From positions 1-9,198 of the forward strand of contig DATNEK010000120.1 in NCBI GenBank assembly GCA_035553055.1: DNA of 9,198 nucleotides. Direction: 5' to 3'. How positions within the stretch are numbered: the first letter of the stretch is position 1; each line of letters begins with the position of its first letter. The notes beneath the pieces were generated by a model. It had not been told where the DNA came from. It saw only the letters and a list, made by a program, of their open reading frames with translations, and searched no databases. The DNA comes from Chersky-822 sp035553055. Lineage in GTDB: Bacteria; Actinomycetota; Actinomycetes; Streptosporangiales; Streptosporangiaceae. This document shows, one piece after another, positions 1-7,539 of the stretch. A program made the position numbers and the translations under genes.

Positions 1-29
1 TGGACGTCACTGCCATGGACGTCACTGCC
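1..29. repeat. 15-bp tandem duplication at the window edge
   Basis: TGGACGTCACTGCC occurs at 1-14 and again at 16-29 with a single A between, giving a 15-bp unit in tandem. It lies in the tail of the NYN protein, where it encodes a repeated Gly-Ser-Asp-Val-His block. Because it touches the edge, the array may continue outside the window. Confidence 0.8.
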
Positions 30-1172
30 TGCCGGAACGCCATTGAGTCCGGTCCTGCCCCTTCCGTCACCGCTCTGCGCGGCTTCAGCCTGATCGGTGC
101 CACTCTGAGCGGGTCCGGCATGACCAGCGCGGTCGAGACTAGTCGGGCCAGCCTGGCCAGGACCGTTCGATCCTCCGGCACCCTGATAGCTAGTCGCCGA
201 ACCATTCTGATAGTTGCCGACAACTCCGTCCTGGTAGCCACCCGGCGCGTCGGATTGATAGGCGCCGGCGTTCTGATATCCGCTGCCGGCGTCGCCTTGC
301 CGCCCGATCGAACCTGGATAGCTCGGTGCGGCCGAATAGGGCGGGGCCGGAGATGATGCCGCCGAGCCGCCTGGCTGCACGCCGTTTACCGCGCTCTTCC
401 CTGAGTGCTGAGCTGAACCGCCGACGGCGTGCTCCGCTTGATAATCAGCCGAGATCCTGGGCTCGGCCTGACCGCCCGCGCCGCCGTAGCCAAGGCTGTC
501 TTGCCTCTGCTCGCTGGCGTCATGAACCTGATAGACAGCCGCGGGCGCAGGAAGCGCGGCAGCCGGAAGGCCATGATGCGTAACGGCGCCGACCTGAGCG
601 CTCTTGTACTGCTGATCGGTTCCCGCCGGCTCTGCGCCTCTGATCAGATCCACGTAGGAACGCAGATGCACGCCGGATACCTCGACGATGTCGTCACATT
701 CCTGTCGAAGCGGCAGCGGAATGGTCCAGCCGCTGTCCGACGCGATGTGCAGGATTACCACCCGCAGGCCCAGGTCCTGTACCTCGGCCACTATCTCGGC
801 GATGTGCTCGTTCGCGCTGGCAATGAAGGCGTCGCTGATCGCACCGCTCTTGGCGAGCGTGACCAGGTCACGGCGAAGTTGGCTCTCGATGCCTTCGCGC
901 CGGCCTGGCAGCGCGTTCACGAGGCGGAGCTTGAGTCCTGGCATCTCGGCGAGGGCGTCGTGCTCCGCCGTCCGACGGCCTTCAGCCGCGGTCTCGTACC
1001 AGTAGCAGCGAAGCACAGGCAGCCCAGTGCGATCCCTTGCCAGGCCGGCAAGCAGCTTGAGCAAGCCGGCATGGTCCCAGGAGACGGAGTCCCTGCGGCG
1101 CGTGCCATGAACGGCCATGGCGCCATCGACGAGGGCATAGCCTGCATCAACGAACAGCGCGCAGCGATCCAC
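1..1172 (-). CDS. NYN-domain (PIN-like) protein with long Tyr/Gln/Gly-rich tail, 3' end missing
   Basis: A minus-strand frame stays open for 390 codons to the window edge, so the C-terminus is missing. The start is GTG at 1172, read as MDRCALFVDAGYALVDGA, preceded by AAAGGA with a 9-base spacer; no in-frame ATG or GTG lies nearby upstream. Residues 1 to about 185 resemble actinobacterial NYN/DUF88 proteins, a PIN-like nuclease fold that usually acts on RNA: the first-strand Asp is D9, followed by a GIE segment (94-96), D102, AISDA (111-115) and a C-terminal strand near LRSYVDLI. From about residue 188 the protein is low complexity and probably disordered, rich in Gly, Ser, Gln, Ala, Tyr and Pro, with a YQ repeat. 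Two usually acidic active-site positions are altered: GVD reads GIE, and the SGDxD motif reads SANEH (119-123). Nuclease activity is therefore doubtful. The family call is from sequence memory; the RNA role is inferred from the family. Confidence 0.85.
   Translation of the reverse strand, partial: MDRCALFVDAGYALVDGAMAVHGTRRRDSVSWDHAGLLKLLAGLARDRTGLPVLRCYWYETAAEGRRTAEHDALAEMPGLKLRLVNALPGRREGIESQLRRDLVTLAKSGAISDAFIASANEHIAEIVAEVQDLGLRVVILHIASDSGWTIPLPLRQECDDIVEVSGVHLRSYVDLIRGAEPAGTDQQYKSAQVGAVTHHGLPAAALPAPAAVYQVHDASEQRQDSLGYGGAGGQAEPRISADYQAEHAVGGSAQHSGKSAVNGVQPGGSAASSPAPPYSAAPSYPGSIGRQGDAGSGYQNAGAYQSDAPGGYQDGVVGNYQNGSATSYQGAGGSNGPGQAGPTSLDRAGHAGPAQSGTDQAEAAQSGDGRGRTGLNGVPAGSDVHGSDV
183..278 (-). 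repeat. Coding repeat: Tyr-Gln every 8 residues in the NYN protein tail
   Basis: Tyr-Gln pairs occur at residues 299, 305, 313, 321 and 329 of the NYN protein. Their coding hexamers (TATCAG, TATCAA or TACCAG on the minus strand) lie at 273-278, 255-260, 231-236, 207-212 and 183-188. The last four are exactly 24 bases apart and the first step is 18 bases. The linkers are Gly, Ala, Ser, Asn and Asp rich, such as GYQDGVVGN. Further single YQ or YP pairs occur elsewhere in the tail. The linkers have diverged while the YQ spacing stayed fixed, which suggests selection on the spacing rather than a recent DNA duplication. Confidence 0.8.
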
Positions 1173-1297
1173 CCGACACCATCCTTTCCCCTGACACGGG
1201 ACGTTACCAGCGCCTAGCGGCCTTCGTGACCCATAGCGCGGATCACAGGCCTAGTGGTCGACCCGGTAGGGGGTAAGGCGGGGTGCGTGCTTGCGGG
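1173..1297 (-). promoter_or_regulatory. Gap between the aldo/keto reductase and the NYN gene: ribosome binding site and possible -10
   Basis: These 125 bases separate two minus-strand genes. An AAAGGA ribosome binding site (1182-1187, minus strand) precedes the NYN GTG by 9 bases. A TAACGT hexamer (1201-1206, minus strand) fits the TAnnnT -10 pattern and would give a leader of roughly 20 bases, but no convincing -35 is present. GGTCGACC near 1256-1263 is an 8-bp palindrome with no known role. I see no intrinsic terminator for the upstream reductase, so read-through into the NYN gene is possible. Confidence 0.3.
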
Positions 1298-2173
1298 CTA
1301 GGCCAGTGACGAGATCGACTCGTACTGGGCGTCGGTCAACTCGAGCGACGCCGCCCTGATGTTCTCTTCCAGGTGACCGATCGACCCGGTGCCTGGGATC
1401 GGGATCATGACCGGCGACCGCCGCAGCAGCCAGGCAAGGGCGACCTGCGCCGGGGTGGCGTCGACTTCGTCGGCGATCGCCATCAAGAGCCCTTTGGACC
1501 TCGTCAGGTCGCCGGCGCCGATCGGGAACCAGGGGATGAACCCGAGCCCCTCGCGCTCCGCGTAGTCGAGCACGGACTCCCACTGCCGGTCCGCGACGTT
1601 GAACCGGTTCTGCACCGAGGCGATCGGAGTGACTAGGCGCGCCTCGACGACCTGGTCCACGTCTACCTCGGAAAGCCCGATCAGCTCGATCTTGCCTTCC
1701 TTACGCATATCGGCAAGCACGCCGATCTGATCGGCCAGCGGTACGTCAGGGTCAACCCAGTGCAGCTGATAGAGCGCGATCGTCTCGACACCGAGCCTGC
1801 GCAGGCTCATCTCCACGCAGTGCCTGAGGTACTCGGGCTTGCCGATCGAGTGCCACTGGTCAGGCCCGGTCCGCACCAGACCACCCTTGGTCGCGACCGC
1901 CAGATCCCGGTAGGGATGCAGCGCCCGCCTGATCAGGTCTTCGCTGACGAACGGGCCATAGGAGTCGGCTGTATCGATGAAGTCGACGCCAAGTTCAACC
2001 GCCCGGCGCAGCACCCTGATCGCCTCGGCTGGATCTATCGGGTCTCCCCAGATACCTGGGCCGGTGATCCGCATCGCGCCGTAGCCAAGCCGGGTCACGG
2101 GCGTCAAACCGCCAAGCGAGAAGACACCGCTCGCGCAGGCATTGGGGTGGACATCGGGATCAGCGCCAGTCAT
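1298..2173 (-). CDS. Aldo/keto reductase family oxidoreductase
   Basis: This is a complete 291-residue protein of the NAD(P)H-dependent aldo/keto reductase superfamily, a soluble TIM barrel that reduces aldehydes and ketones. The catalytic tetrad is intact: D67 in FIDTADSYG, Y72, K96 in VATKGG, and H138 in YQLHWVD. The nucleotide-binding C-terminal segment IPIPGTGSIGHLEENI (257-272) is also present. SVQNRFNV (186-193) matches the region where the family usually has a conserved Gln-Asn pair. Length and the bacterial GLTPVTRLGYGAMR opening fit the YajO/Tas-like open branch. The substrate cannot be predicted. The ATG at 2173 follows a TAAATT hexamer by six bases and has no clear ribosome binding site, so leaderless expression is likely. 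It is transcribed away from the purine genes. Confidence 0.9.
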   Translation of the reverse strand: MTGADPDVHPNACASGVFSLGGLTPVTRLGYGAMRITGPGIWGDPIDPAEAIRVLRRAVELGVDFIDTADSYGPFVSEDLIRRALHPYRDLAVATKGGLVRTGPDQWHSIGKPEYLRHCVEMSLRRLGVETIALYQLHWVDPDVPLADQIGVLADMRKEGKIELIGLSEVDVDQVVEARLVTPIASVQNRFNVADRQWESVLDYAEREGLGFIPWFPIGAGDLTRSKGLLMAIADEVDATPAQVALAWLLRRSPVMIPIPGTGSIGHLEENIRAASLELTDAQYESISSLA

Positions 2174-2179
2174 GAGGCG

Positions 2180-2185
2180 AATTTA
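2180..2185 (-). promoter_or_regulatory. Candidate -10 element for a leaderless aldo/keto reductase transcript
   Basis: On the minus strand TAAATT lies six bases before the reductase ATG. That spacing would place transcription start at or next to the A of the start codon. No Shine-Dalgarno sequence is present at the usual distance, and no good -35 hexamer is visible. The divergent region 2174-2300 also contains the short inverted repeat GCGAA-GCTA-TTCGC (2201-2214), a possible operator, though it is too short to be sure. Confidence 0.4.
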
Positions 2186-2257
2186 TCTTCTTGGTACAGC
2201 GCGAAGCTATTCGCCAGAAAGCGACCAGGCGAAACTAGCGACAAGGAGGGACAACGA

Positions 2258-2280
2258 GGCCCGCGCCATCGCAGCGGGCC
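2258..2280. promoter_or_regulatory. GC-rich hairpin in the leader of the DUF3151 gene
   Basis: GGCCCGC (2258-2264) and GCGGGCC (2274-2280) form a perfect 7-bp inverted repeat with a 9-base loop, ending 20 bases before the DUF3151 ATG. A full Shine-Dalgarno sequence, AAGGAGG (2243-2249), lies just upstream but has no ATG, GTG or TTG at usable distance. There is no T tract, so this is not an intrinsic terminator. A leader-structure role is only inferred. Confidence 0.35.
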
Positions 2281-2289
2281 GAGCACGGC

Positions 2290-2293
2290 AGGA
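2290..2293 (+). promoter_or_regulatory. Ribosome binding site that sets the DUF3151 start
   Basis: AGGA lies seven bases before the ATG at 2301. It supports that start over the in-frame upstream start at 2142, which would run 53 codons through the divergent promoter region and into the reductase gene. Confidence 0.5.
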
Positions 2294-2300
2294 TGGAGCC

Positions 2301-2723
2301 ATGACGCACGAGAACCTACTGGCCGGCCCGACCCCGCCGCCCACTCACCTGCCAGAGAACGTCGAGGCGGCAACGGCCCTGCGTGGTGGCGAGGACCCGA
2401 AGGCCGTCGCGGCCAGGTTCCCCTCGCATTGCACCGCGTGGGCGGACCTAGCGGAAGCAGCGCTGGCCGATGATCCGGTAACCGCCTACGCCTACGCGAG
2501 GACTGGTTACCACCGCGGTCTTGACCAGTTGCGCCGAGCCGGTTGGCGCGGTCACGGCCCGATCCCGTGGGAGCACGAGCCGAACCAGGGATTCTTGCGC
2601 GCGCTGAACCTGCTCGGCGCCGCCGCCGCCGCGATCGGAGAGGACGACGAGGTCATCAGGATCAGCGAGTTCCTTTACGACTCGAGCCCGGCTGCCTTCG
2701 CCGCGCTGCCGCGAATCACCTGA
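2301..2723 (+). CDS. DUF3151 family protein
   Basis: This 140-residue protein matches actinobacterial DUF3151 from end to end: it opens MTHENLLAGP, then THLPEN (15-20), a segment around AARFPSHCTAWADLAE (37-52), the family hallmark AYAYARTGYHRGLDQLRRAGW (72-91 and one more residue), GHGPIPWEHEPNQGFLRAL (94-111), and ends near DSSPAAF. The family is mostly helical and has no assigned biochemical function. There is no signal peptide or membrane segment, so it is probably cytoplasmic. The ATG at 2301 is chosen because family homology begins exactly there and AGGA precedes it. It lies 67 bases before purA on the same strand. DUF3151 genes are often found near purA or fba in actinobacteria, from memory. 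Cotranscription with purA is possible, but purA has its own candidate -10. Confidence 0.88.
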   Translation: MTHENLLAGPTPPPTHLPENVEAATALRGGEDPKAVAARFPSHCTAWADLAEAALADDPVTAYAYARTGYHRGLDQLRRAGWRGHGPIPWEHEPNQGFLRALNLLGAAAAAIGEDDEVIRISEFLYDSSPAAFAALPRIT

Positions 2724-2750
2724 CTGGCCCGAACCACCTGATCGGCACCG

Positions 2751-2770
2751 CCGAACCCGAACCCGAACCC
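2751..2770. repeat. Three-unit hexamer repeat (CCGAAC; GGGTTC on the other strand) upstream of purA
   Basis: CCGAAC occurs three times in tandem (2751-2756, 2757-2762, 2763-2768), followed by CC. The minus strand reads as three GGG runs and one GG run separated by TTC, a telomere-like pattern able to form a two-layer or imperfect quadruplex. It covers the -35 position of the candidate purA promoter and lies 20 bases before the purA start. Confidence 0.7.
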
Positions 2771-2778
2771 TGACCAGA

Positions 2779-2784
2779 TAACCT
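2779..2784 (+). promoter_or_regulatory. Candidate -10 element for leaderless purA
   Basis: TAACCT fits the TAnnnT pattern and is followed by exactly six bases (ATCGCC) before the purA ATG. No Shine-Dalgarno sequence precedes this ATG. The spacing predicts transcription beginning at the start codon. The -35 position holds the CCGAAC repeat rather than a recognisable hexamer. Confidence 0.45.
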
Positions 2785-2790
2785 ATCGCC

Positions 2791-4074
<1,284 letters not shown>

Positions 4075-4088
4075 CCGCCGGCACGCAC

Positions 4089-4094
4089 TAGGCT
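4089..4094 (+). promoter_or_regulatory. Candidate internal promoter (-10) for leaderless purD
   Basis: TAGGCT lies in the 27-base purA-purD gap, seven bases before the purD GTG. No Shine-Dalgarno sequence is present in the gap. This matches the arrangement before purA and the aldo/keto reductase and suggests purD-purB-purC can be transcribed from their own start. No -35 hexamer is recognisable. Confidence 0.4.
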
Positions 4095-4101
4095 CGCCCG
4101 C

Positions 4102-5358
4102 GTGCGCGTTCTGATACTTGGCTCTGGCGGCCGCGAGCACGCGATCGCCAGGGCACTGGCCAGCGACAGCGACGTCACCAGCATGCACGCGGCACCTGGC
4201 AACCCCGGAATCGGCCAGCTCGCGCAGACGCACGCGGTCAATCAGGCCGACCCGGACGAGGTCACCGCTCTGGCCGCCAGGATCAACCCTGGCCTGGTCG
4301 TCGTCGGCCCGGAGGCTCCGCTGATGGCCGGGGTAACCGACGCACTCCGCGCGGCGGGCTTCGCCTGCTTCGGCCCTAGCCGGGCGGCGGCCGCGATCGA
4401 GGGTTCCAAGTCCTTCGCCAAGGAGATCATGAAGGCGGCTGGCATACCGACGGCGAACGCCCGCACCTGCGAAACGGAGTCCGAAGTAGCCGCGGCGCTC
4501 GACGAGTTCGGCCCGCCCCACGTCGTCAAGGCTGATGGCCTGGCAGCGGGCAAGGGTGTCGTGGTCACCACCGACCGCGCTACGGCGACCGCGCACGCCA
4601 AGGCCTGCGGGCGGGTCGTGATCGAGGAGCACCTCACCGGCTCAGAGGTCTCGGTTTTCGCGCTGGCCGACGGCGAGCGAGCGATCCCGCTGCTGCCCGC
4701 TCAGGACTACAAGCGGGCCGGCGACGGCGACACCGGACCGAACACCGGCGGCATGGGCGCCTACGCGCCGCTGCCCTGGGCACCACCCGATCTCGCCGCC
4801 AACGTCATCACCGACGTGATCGAACCCGCCATCGCCGAACTCCGCCGCCGCGGCACCCCCTATCAGGGCCTGCTCTACGCGGGCCTCGCGCTGACCGAGG
4901 CCGGAGTCAAGGTCATCGAGTTCAACGCCAGGTTCGGCGACCCGGAGACCCAGGTTATTCTCGATCGGCTGGCCACTCCGCTAGGCGGGCTGATCGCGGC
5001 CTGCGCCGCCGGTGACCTGTCAAGCGCGGGGCAGCCGCGATGGACGCCAGGCGCGGCCGTCACCGTGGTGATCGCGTCGGCCGGCTACCCGGCCAAGCCG
5101 CTGGTCGGCGAAGAAATTCACAACCTCTACAAGGCAGAAATTATCCCGGGGGCCTACATCTTGCACGCAGGCACTACGTGGCGCGGGGCGACTCTGACGT
5201 CAAGCGGCGGGCGGGTGCTCGACGTCGTCGGAACTGGCCAGCACCTAGCGCAGGCCAGGGCGGCGGCGTACGCGGCGGCCGCCCTCGTCGAGCTGCCCGG
5301 CGGTTGGTACCGGACCGACATCGCCGAAAGCGAGCGGGGAGACAGCCACAGTGATTGA
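4102..5358 (+). CDS. purD: Phosphoribosylamine-glycine ligase (GAR synthetase)
   Basis: PurD joins 5-phosphoribosylamine and glycine with ATP to give GAR, the second step of de novo purine synthesis. The 418-residue protein is a full single-function PurD. The N-terminal domain opens MRVLILGSGGREHA with the glycine-rich loop at 7-14 and includes VVGPEAPL. The ATP-grasp domain has VVKADGLAAGKGVVV (141-155), VVIEEHLTGSEVS and GPNTGGMGAY (212-221). RFGDPETQ (277-284) is the GARS signature. A C-terminal rudimentary-hybrid domain follows. The insert between VVV and VVIEE is shorter than in E. coli; from memory this is normal in actinobacteria. The GTG at 4102 gives the expected N-terminus with no ribosome binding site. 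The TGA stop overlaps the purB start by 8 bases. Confidence 0.98.
   Translation: MRVLILGSGGREHAIARALASDSDVTSMHAAPGNPGIGQLAQTHAVNQADPDEVTALAARINPGLVVVGPEAPLMAGVTDALRAAGFACFGPSRAAAAIEGSKSFAKEIMKAAGIPTANARTCETESEVAAALDEFGPPHVVKADGLAAGKGVVVTTDRATATAHAKACGRVVIEEHLTGSEVSVFALADGERAIPLLPAQDYKRAGDGDTGPNTGGMGAYAPLPWAPPDLAANVITDVIEPAIAELRRRGTPYQGLLYAGLALTEAGVKVIEFNARFGDPETQVILDRLATPLGGLIAACAAGDLSSAGQPRWTPGAAVTVVIASAGYPAKPLVGEEIHNLYKAEIIPGAYILHAGTTWRGATLTSSGGRVLDVVGTGQHLAQARAAAYAAAALVELPGGWYRTDIAESERGDSHSD
5336..5341 (+). promoter_or_regulatory. Ribosome binding site for purB inside purD
   Basis: GGGGAG lies nine bases before the purB GTG, within the last codons of purD. It supports the GTG at 5351 as the true start and fits translational coupling across the 8-base overlap. 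Confidence 0.6.
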
Positions 5359-6676
5359 TCGCTACACGCTTCCCGAAATGGGCCGGGTCTGGAGCGAGGC
5401 GCACAAGTACGAGCTCTGGTGCCAGGTCGAGACGTTCGTGCTTGAGGCGCAGGCCGAGGCGGGCCTGGTACCGGCGGACGCCGTCGCGCCGGTCAGGGCG
5501 GCCAAGCCGCCTACACCGGCGGCGGTAGCCGCGATCGAGGCGGTCACCAATCACGATGTGATCGCGTTCTTGAGCGCGTGGGCCGACAATACAAGCCCGC
5601 GCGAGGCCGCGGCCTTCGTGCACTTCGGCATGACCTCTTCCGACCTGCTCGACACCGCGCTGGCGGTGCAGCTTTCCCAGGCGACCGATCTGCTCATCGG
5701 CAAGGCGGTCACGCTGACCTCGGCGCTGCGCGAGCACGCGCTCGCGCACCGCGGCACGCTGCGGGTCGGCCGGACTCATGGCATTCACGCCGAGCCTGAC
5801 GTCTGGGGACACCGGGTCGCCGACTTCGCGTTCGCGATGGCACGGTGCACCAGGCGGCTCCGCCTCGCCAGGGCCATGGTGGCGGTCGGCAAGCTGTCAG
5901 GGCCGGTCGGCACGTACTCAAGCATCGACCCGTCGATCGAGGCGGTCGTGATGGGCAGGCTCGGGTTGCGGCCAGCCGACGTGTCGACGCAGGTGGTACT
6001 AAGGGACGGGATCGCCGAGTGGGTGAGTGCGCTCGCCATCACCGCGACTGTGTGCGAGGCGGTCGCGCTTGAGGTCAGGCACGGGCAAAGGACCGAGGTC
6101 AGGGAGCTCGCCGAAGCCTTCACCACAGGCCAGAAGGGCTCATCCGCGATGCCGCACAAGCGCAACCCGGTGCGCTCTGAACGGATCAGCGGGCTGGCCA
6201 GGATCGTACGTGCCCAGTTCCTACCGGTGGCTGAGGGCATTCCGCTGTGGCACGAGCGTGACATCTCGCATAGCTCAACCGAGCGCGTGGCGCTTCCTGA
6301 CGCGGCGATCACAACCGACTACCTACTGGCTCAGACCACCGACTTGATCAATGGGCTTGTCGTTGACGTCACTCGGATGCGGGCCAACCTAGAATCGACC
6401 GGTGGCCTGATCTACTCCTCGGCCGTGCTGCTCGATTTCGTCGAGTCCGGGATGTCACGCGAGGACGCCTACGCGCTCGTGCAGTCGGCGGCGATGGAAA
6501 CGTGGCGGACCGGCACGCCGTTCCGCGCGACGCTGCGCGCGGCGGCAGCCGAGCGAAACCAGCACCTGGACGAAGCACGGCTCGACGAGGTGTGCCGACC
6601 CGAGCGCTACATCGGCAGGCTTAGCGCGGTGTTCGACCGCCTGGCCGAGCTTGACCCAGAGCAGGCGCAATGCTGA
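5351..6676 (+). CDS. purB: Adenylosuccinate lyase
   Basis: PurB removes fumarate twice in purine synthesis: from SAICAR to give AICAR, and from adenylosuccinate to give AMP. It thus serves the products of both purC and purA in this cluster. The 441-residue protein belongs to the fumarase/aspartase superfamily, helical and normally tetrameric. Visible motifs are the N-terminal RYTLPEMGRVWSE, TNHDV (66-70) with conserved H68, TSSDLLDTA (95-103), GRTHGIHAEP (140-149) with H143 as the general acid, and the flexible signature loop GSSAMPHKRNP (263-273) carrying the serine base. RDISHSSTERVALPD (substrate binding) follows. The length fits the B. subtilis-type short form. The start is GTG, 8 bases inside purD, and the TGA stop overlaps the purC ATG by 7 bases, so purD-B-C should be coupled. 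Confidence 0.98.
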   Translation: MIDRYTLPEMGRVWSEAHKYELWCQVETFVLEAQAEAGLVPADAVAPVRAAKPPTPAAVAAIEAVTNHDVIAFLSAWADNTSPREAAAFVHFGMTSSDLLDTALAVQLSQATDLLIGKAVTLTSALREHALAHRGTLRVGRTHGIHAEPDVWGHRVADFAFAMARCTRRLRLARAMVAVGKLSGPVGTYSSIDPSIEAVVMGRLGLRPADVSTQVVLRDGIAEWVSALAITATVCEAVALEVRHGQRTEVRELAEAFTTGQKGSSAMPHKRNPVRSERISGLARIVRAQFLPVAEGIPLWHERDISHSSTERVALPDAAITTDYLLAQTTDLINGLVVDVTRMRANLESTGGLIYSSAVLLDFVESGMSREDAYALVQSAAMETWRTGTPFRATLRAAAAERNQHLDEARLDEVCRPERYIGRLSAVFDRLAELDPEQAQC

Positions 6677-7539
6677 CCCACCTGTACTCGGGCAAGGTAC
6701 GCGAGCTTTACCTGGCCGACGACGGCTCGCTGCTGCTGGTGGCTACCGACCGGGTATCGGCGTTCGACTACGTGCTCGATACGCCGATCCCCGACAAGGG
6801 CAAAATCTTGACCCAATTGTCGCTGTGGTGGTTTGAGAAGCTGGCCGACGTGGTGCCTAATCACGTCATTGACGCGCCAGTGCCAGCCGAATTCGCTGGT
6901 CGCGCCATGGCCTGCCTGCCGCTTTCCATGATCCCGGCCGAGTGTGTTGCCCGCGGCTACCTAGCGGGCTCGGGCCTTGCCGAATACCAAAGGAACGGAG
7001 CTGTGTGCGGGGTCAGCCTGCCGCCAGGGCTTGCCGAAGGATCACGGCTTCCTGATCCGATCTTTACTCCGGCCACCAAAGCACCGCGCGGCGCCCATGA
7101 CGAGAACATAAGCGCCGCCAAGCTCGCCGATCTCGTCGGTGCCGAGCGAGCCGCCGAGCTTGAGCGGCTTACGCTCGCCGTCTACCGGCGCGCGGCCGAA
7201 CTCACGGCCGAGGTTGGCCTGATCGTGGCCGATACCAAGCTCGAATTTGGCATCGACTCCCATGGCGGGCTCAGGCTCGGCGATGAGTTGCTGACCCCGG
7301 ACTCGTCTAGGTTCTGGCCGACCGAGCAATGGCAGCCGGGCAAGAGCCAGCGATCGTTCGACAAGCAGTACCTGCGCGACTGGCTGACTTCGCCGGAATC
7401 TGGCTGGAATCCAAACACCGGGCAACCACCGCCGCCGCTTCCGAGTCATATAGTGCGGCGAACCAGGGAAGCTTACCTCATGGCGTACCACCGGATCACG
7501 GGTCTGACCTGGGATGATCCTCAGATGATGCCGGGATGA
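6670..7539 (+). CDS. purC: SAICAR synthetase (phosphoribosylaminoimidazole-succinocarboxamide synthase)
   Basis: PurC joins CAIR and aspartate with ATP to give SAICAR, which PurB then cleaves; the two genes sit side by side here. The 289-residue protein is the longer form seen in actinobacteria and yeast. Motifs are the N-terminal YSGKVRELY (6-14), VATDRVSAFD (24-33), SMIPAECVARGYLAGSG (86-102), TKAPRGAHDENIS (nucleotide and substrate loop), VADTKLEFG (186-194) and DELLTPDSSRFWP (205-217). The ATG at 6670 begins inside the last codons of purB (ATGCTGA overlap) with only a weak AGAGCAGG upstream, so translation probably depends on coupling. The TGA stop lies in the loop of a perfect hairpin (7531-7545). 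The C-terminus WDDPQMMPG contains two copies of the 10-base sequence GGGATGATCC. Confidence 0.97.
   Translation: MLTHLYSGKVRELYLADDGSLLLVATDRVSAFDYVLDTPIPDKGKILTQLSLWWFEKLADVVPNHVIDAPVPAEFAGRAMACLPLSMIPAECVARGYLAGSGLAEYQRNGAVCGVSLPPGLAEGSRLPDPIFTPATKAPRGAHDENISAAKLADLVGAERAAELERLTLAVYRRAAELTAEVGLIVADTKLEFGIDSHGGLRLGDELLTPDSSRFWPTEQWQPGKSQRSFDKQYLRDWLTSPESGWNPNTGQPPPPLPSHIVRRTREAYLMAYHRITGLTWDDPQMMPG

Noticed and set aside
429..1217. 262-codon plus-strand frame opposite the NYN gene
   Set aside because: It has no recognisable protein family, while the minus strand encodes a clear NYN domain through the same bases.
2142..2300. Upstream in-frame extension of the DUF3151 gene
   Set aside because: DUF3151 homology starts exactly at the ATG at 2301, and the extension runs through the divergent promoter and the reductase start.
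1760..2473. 237-codon plus-strand frame antisense to the aldo/keto reductase and overlapping DUF3151
   Set aside because: It conflicts with two genes that have full-length family matches and shows no motif of its own.
2724..2790. Purine riboswitch or PurR box before purA
   Set aside because: The gap is only 67 bases, has no three-way-junction layout, and shows no recognisable operator apart from the CCGAAC repeat.
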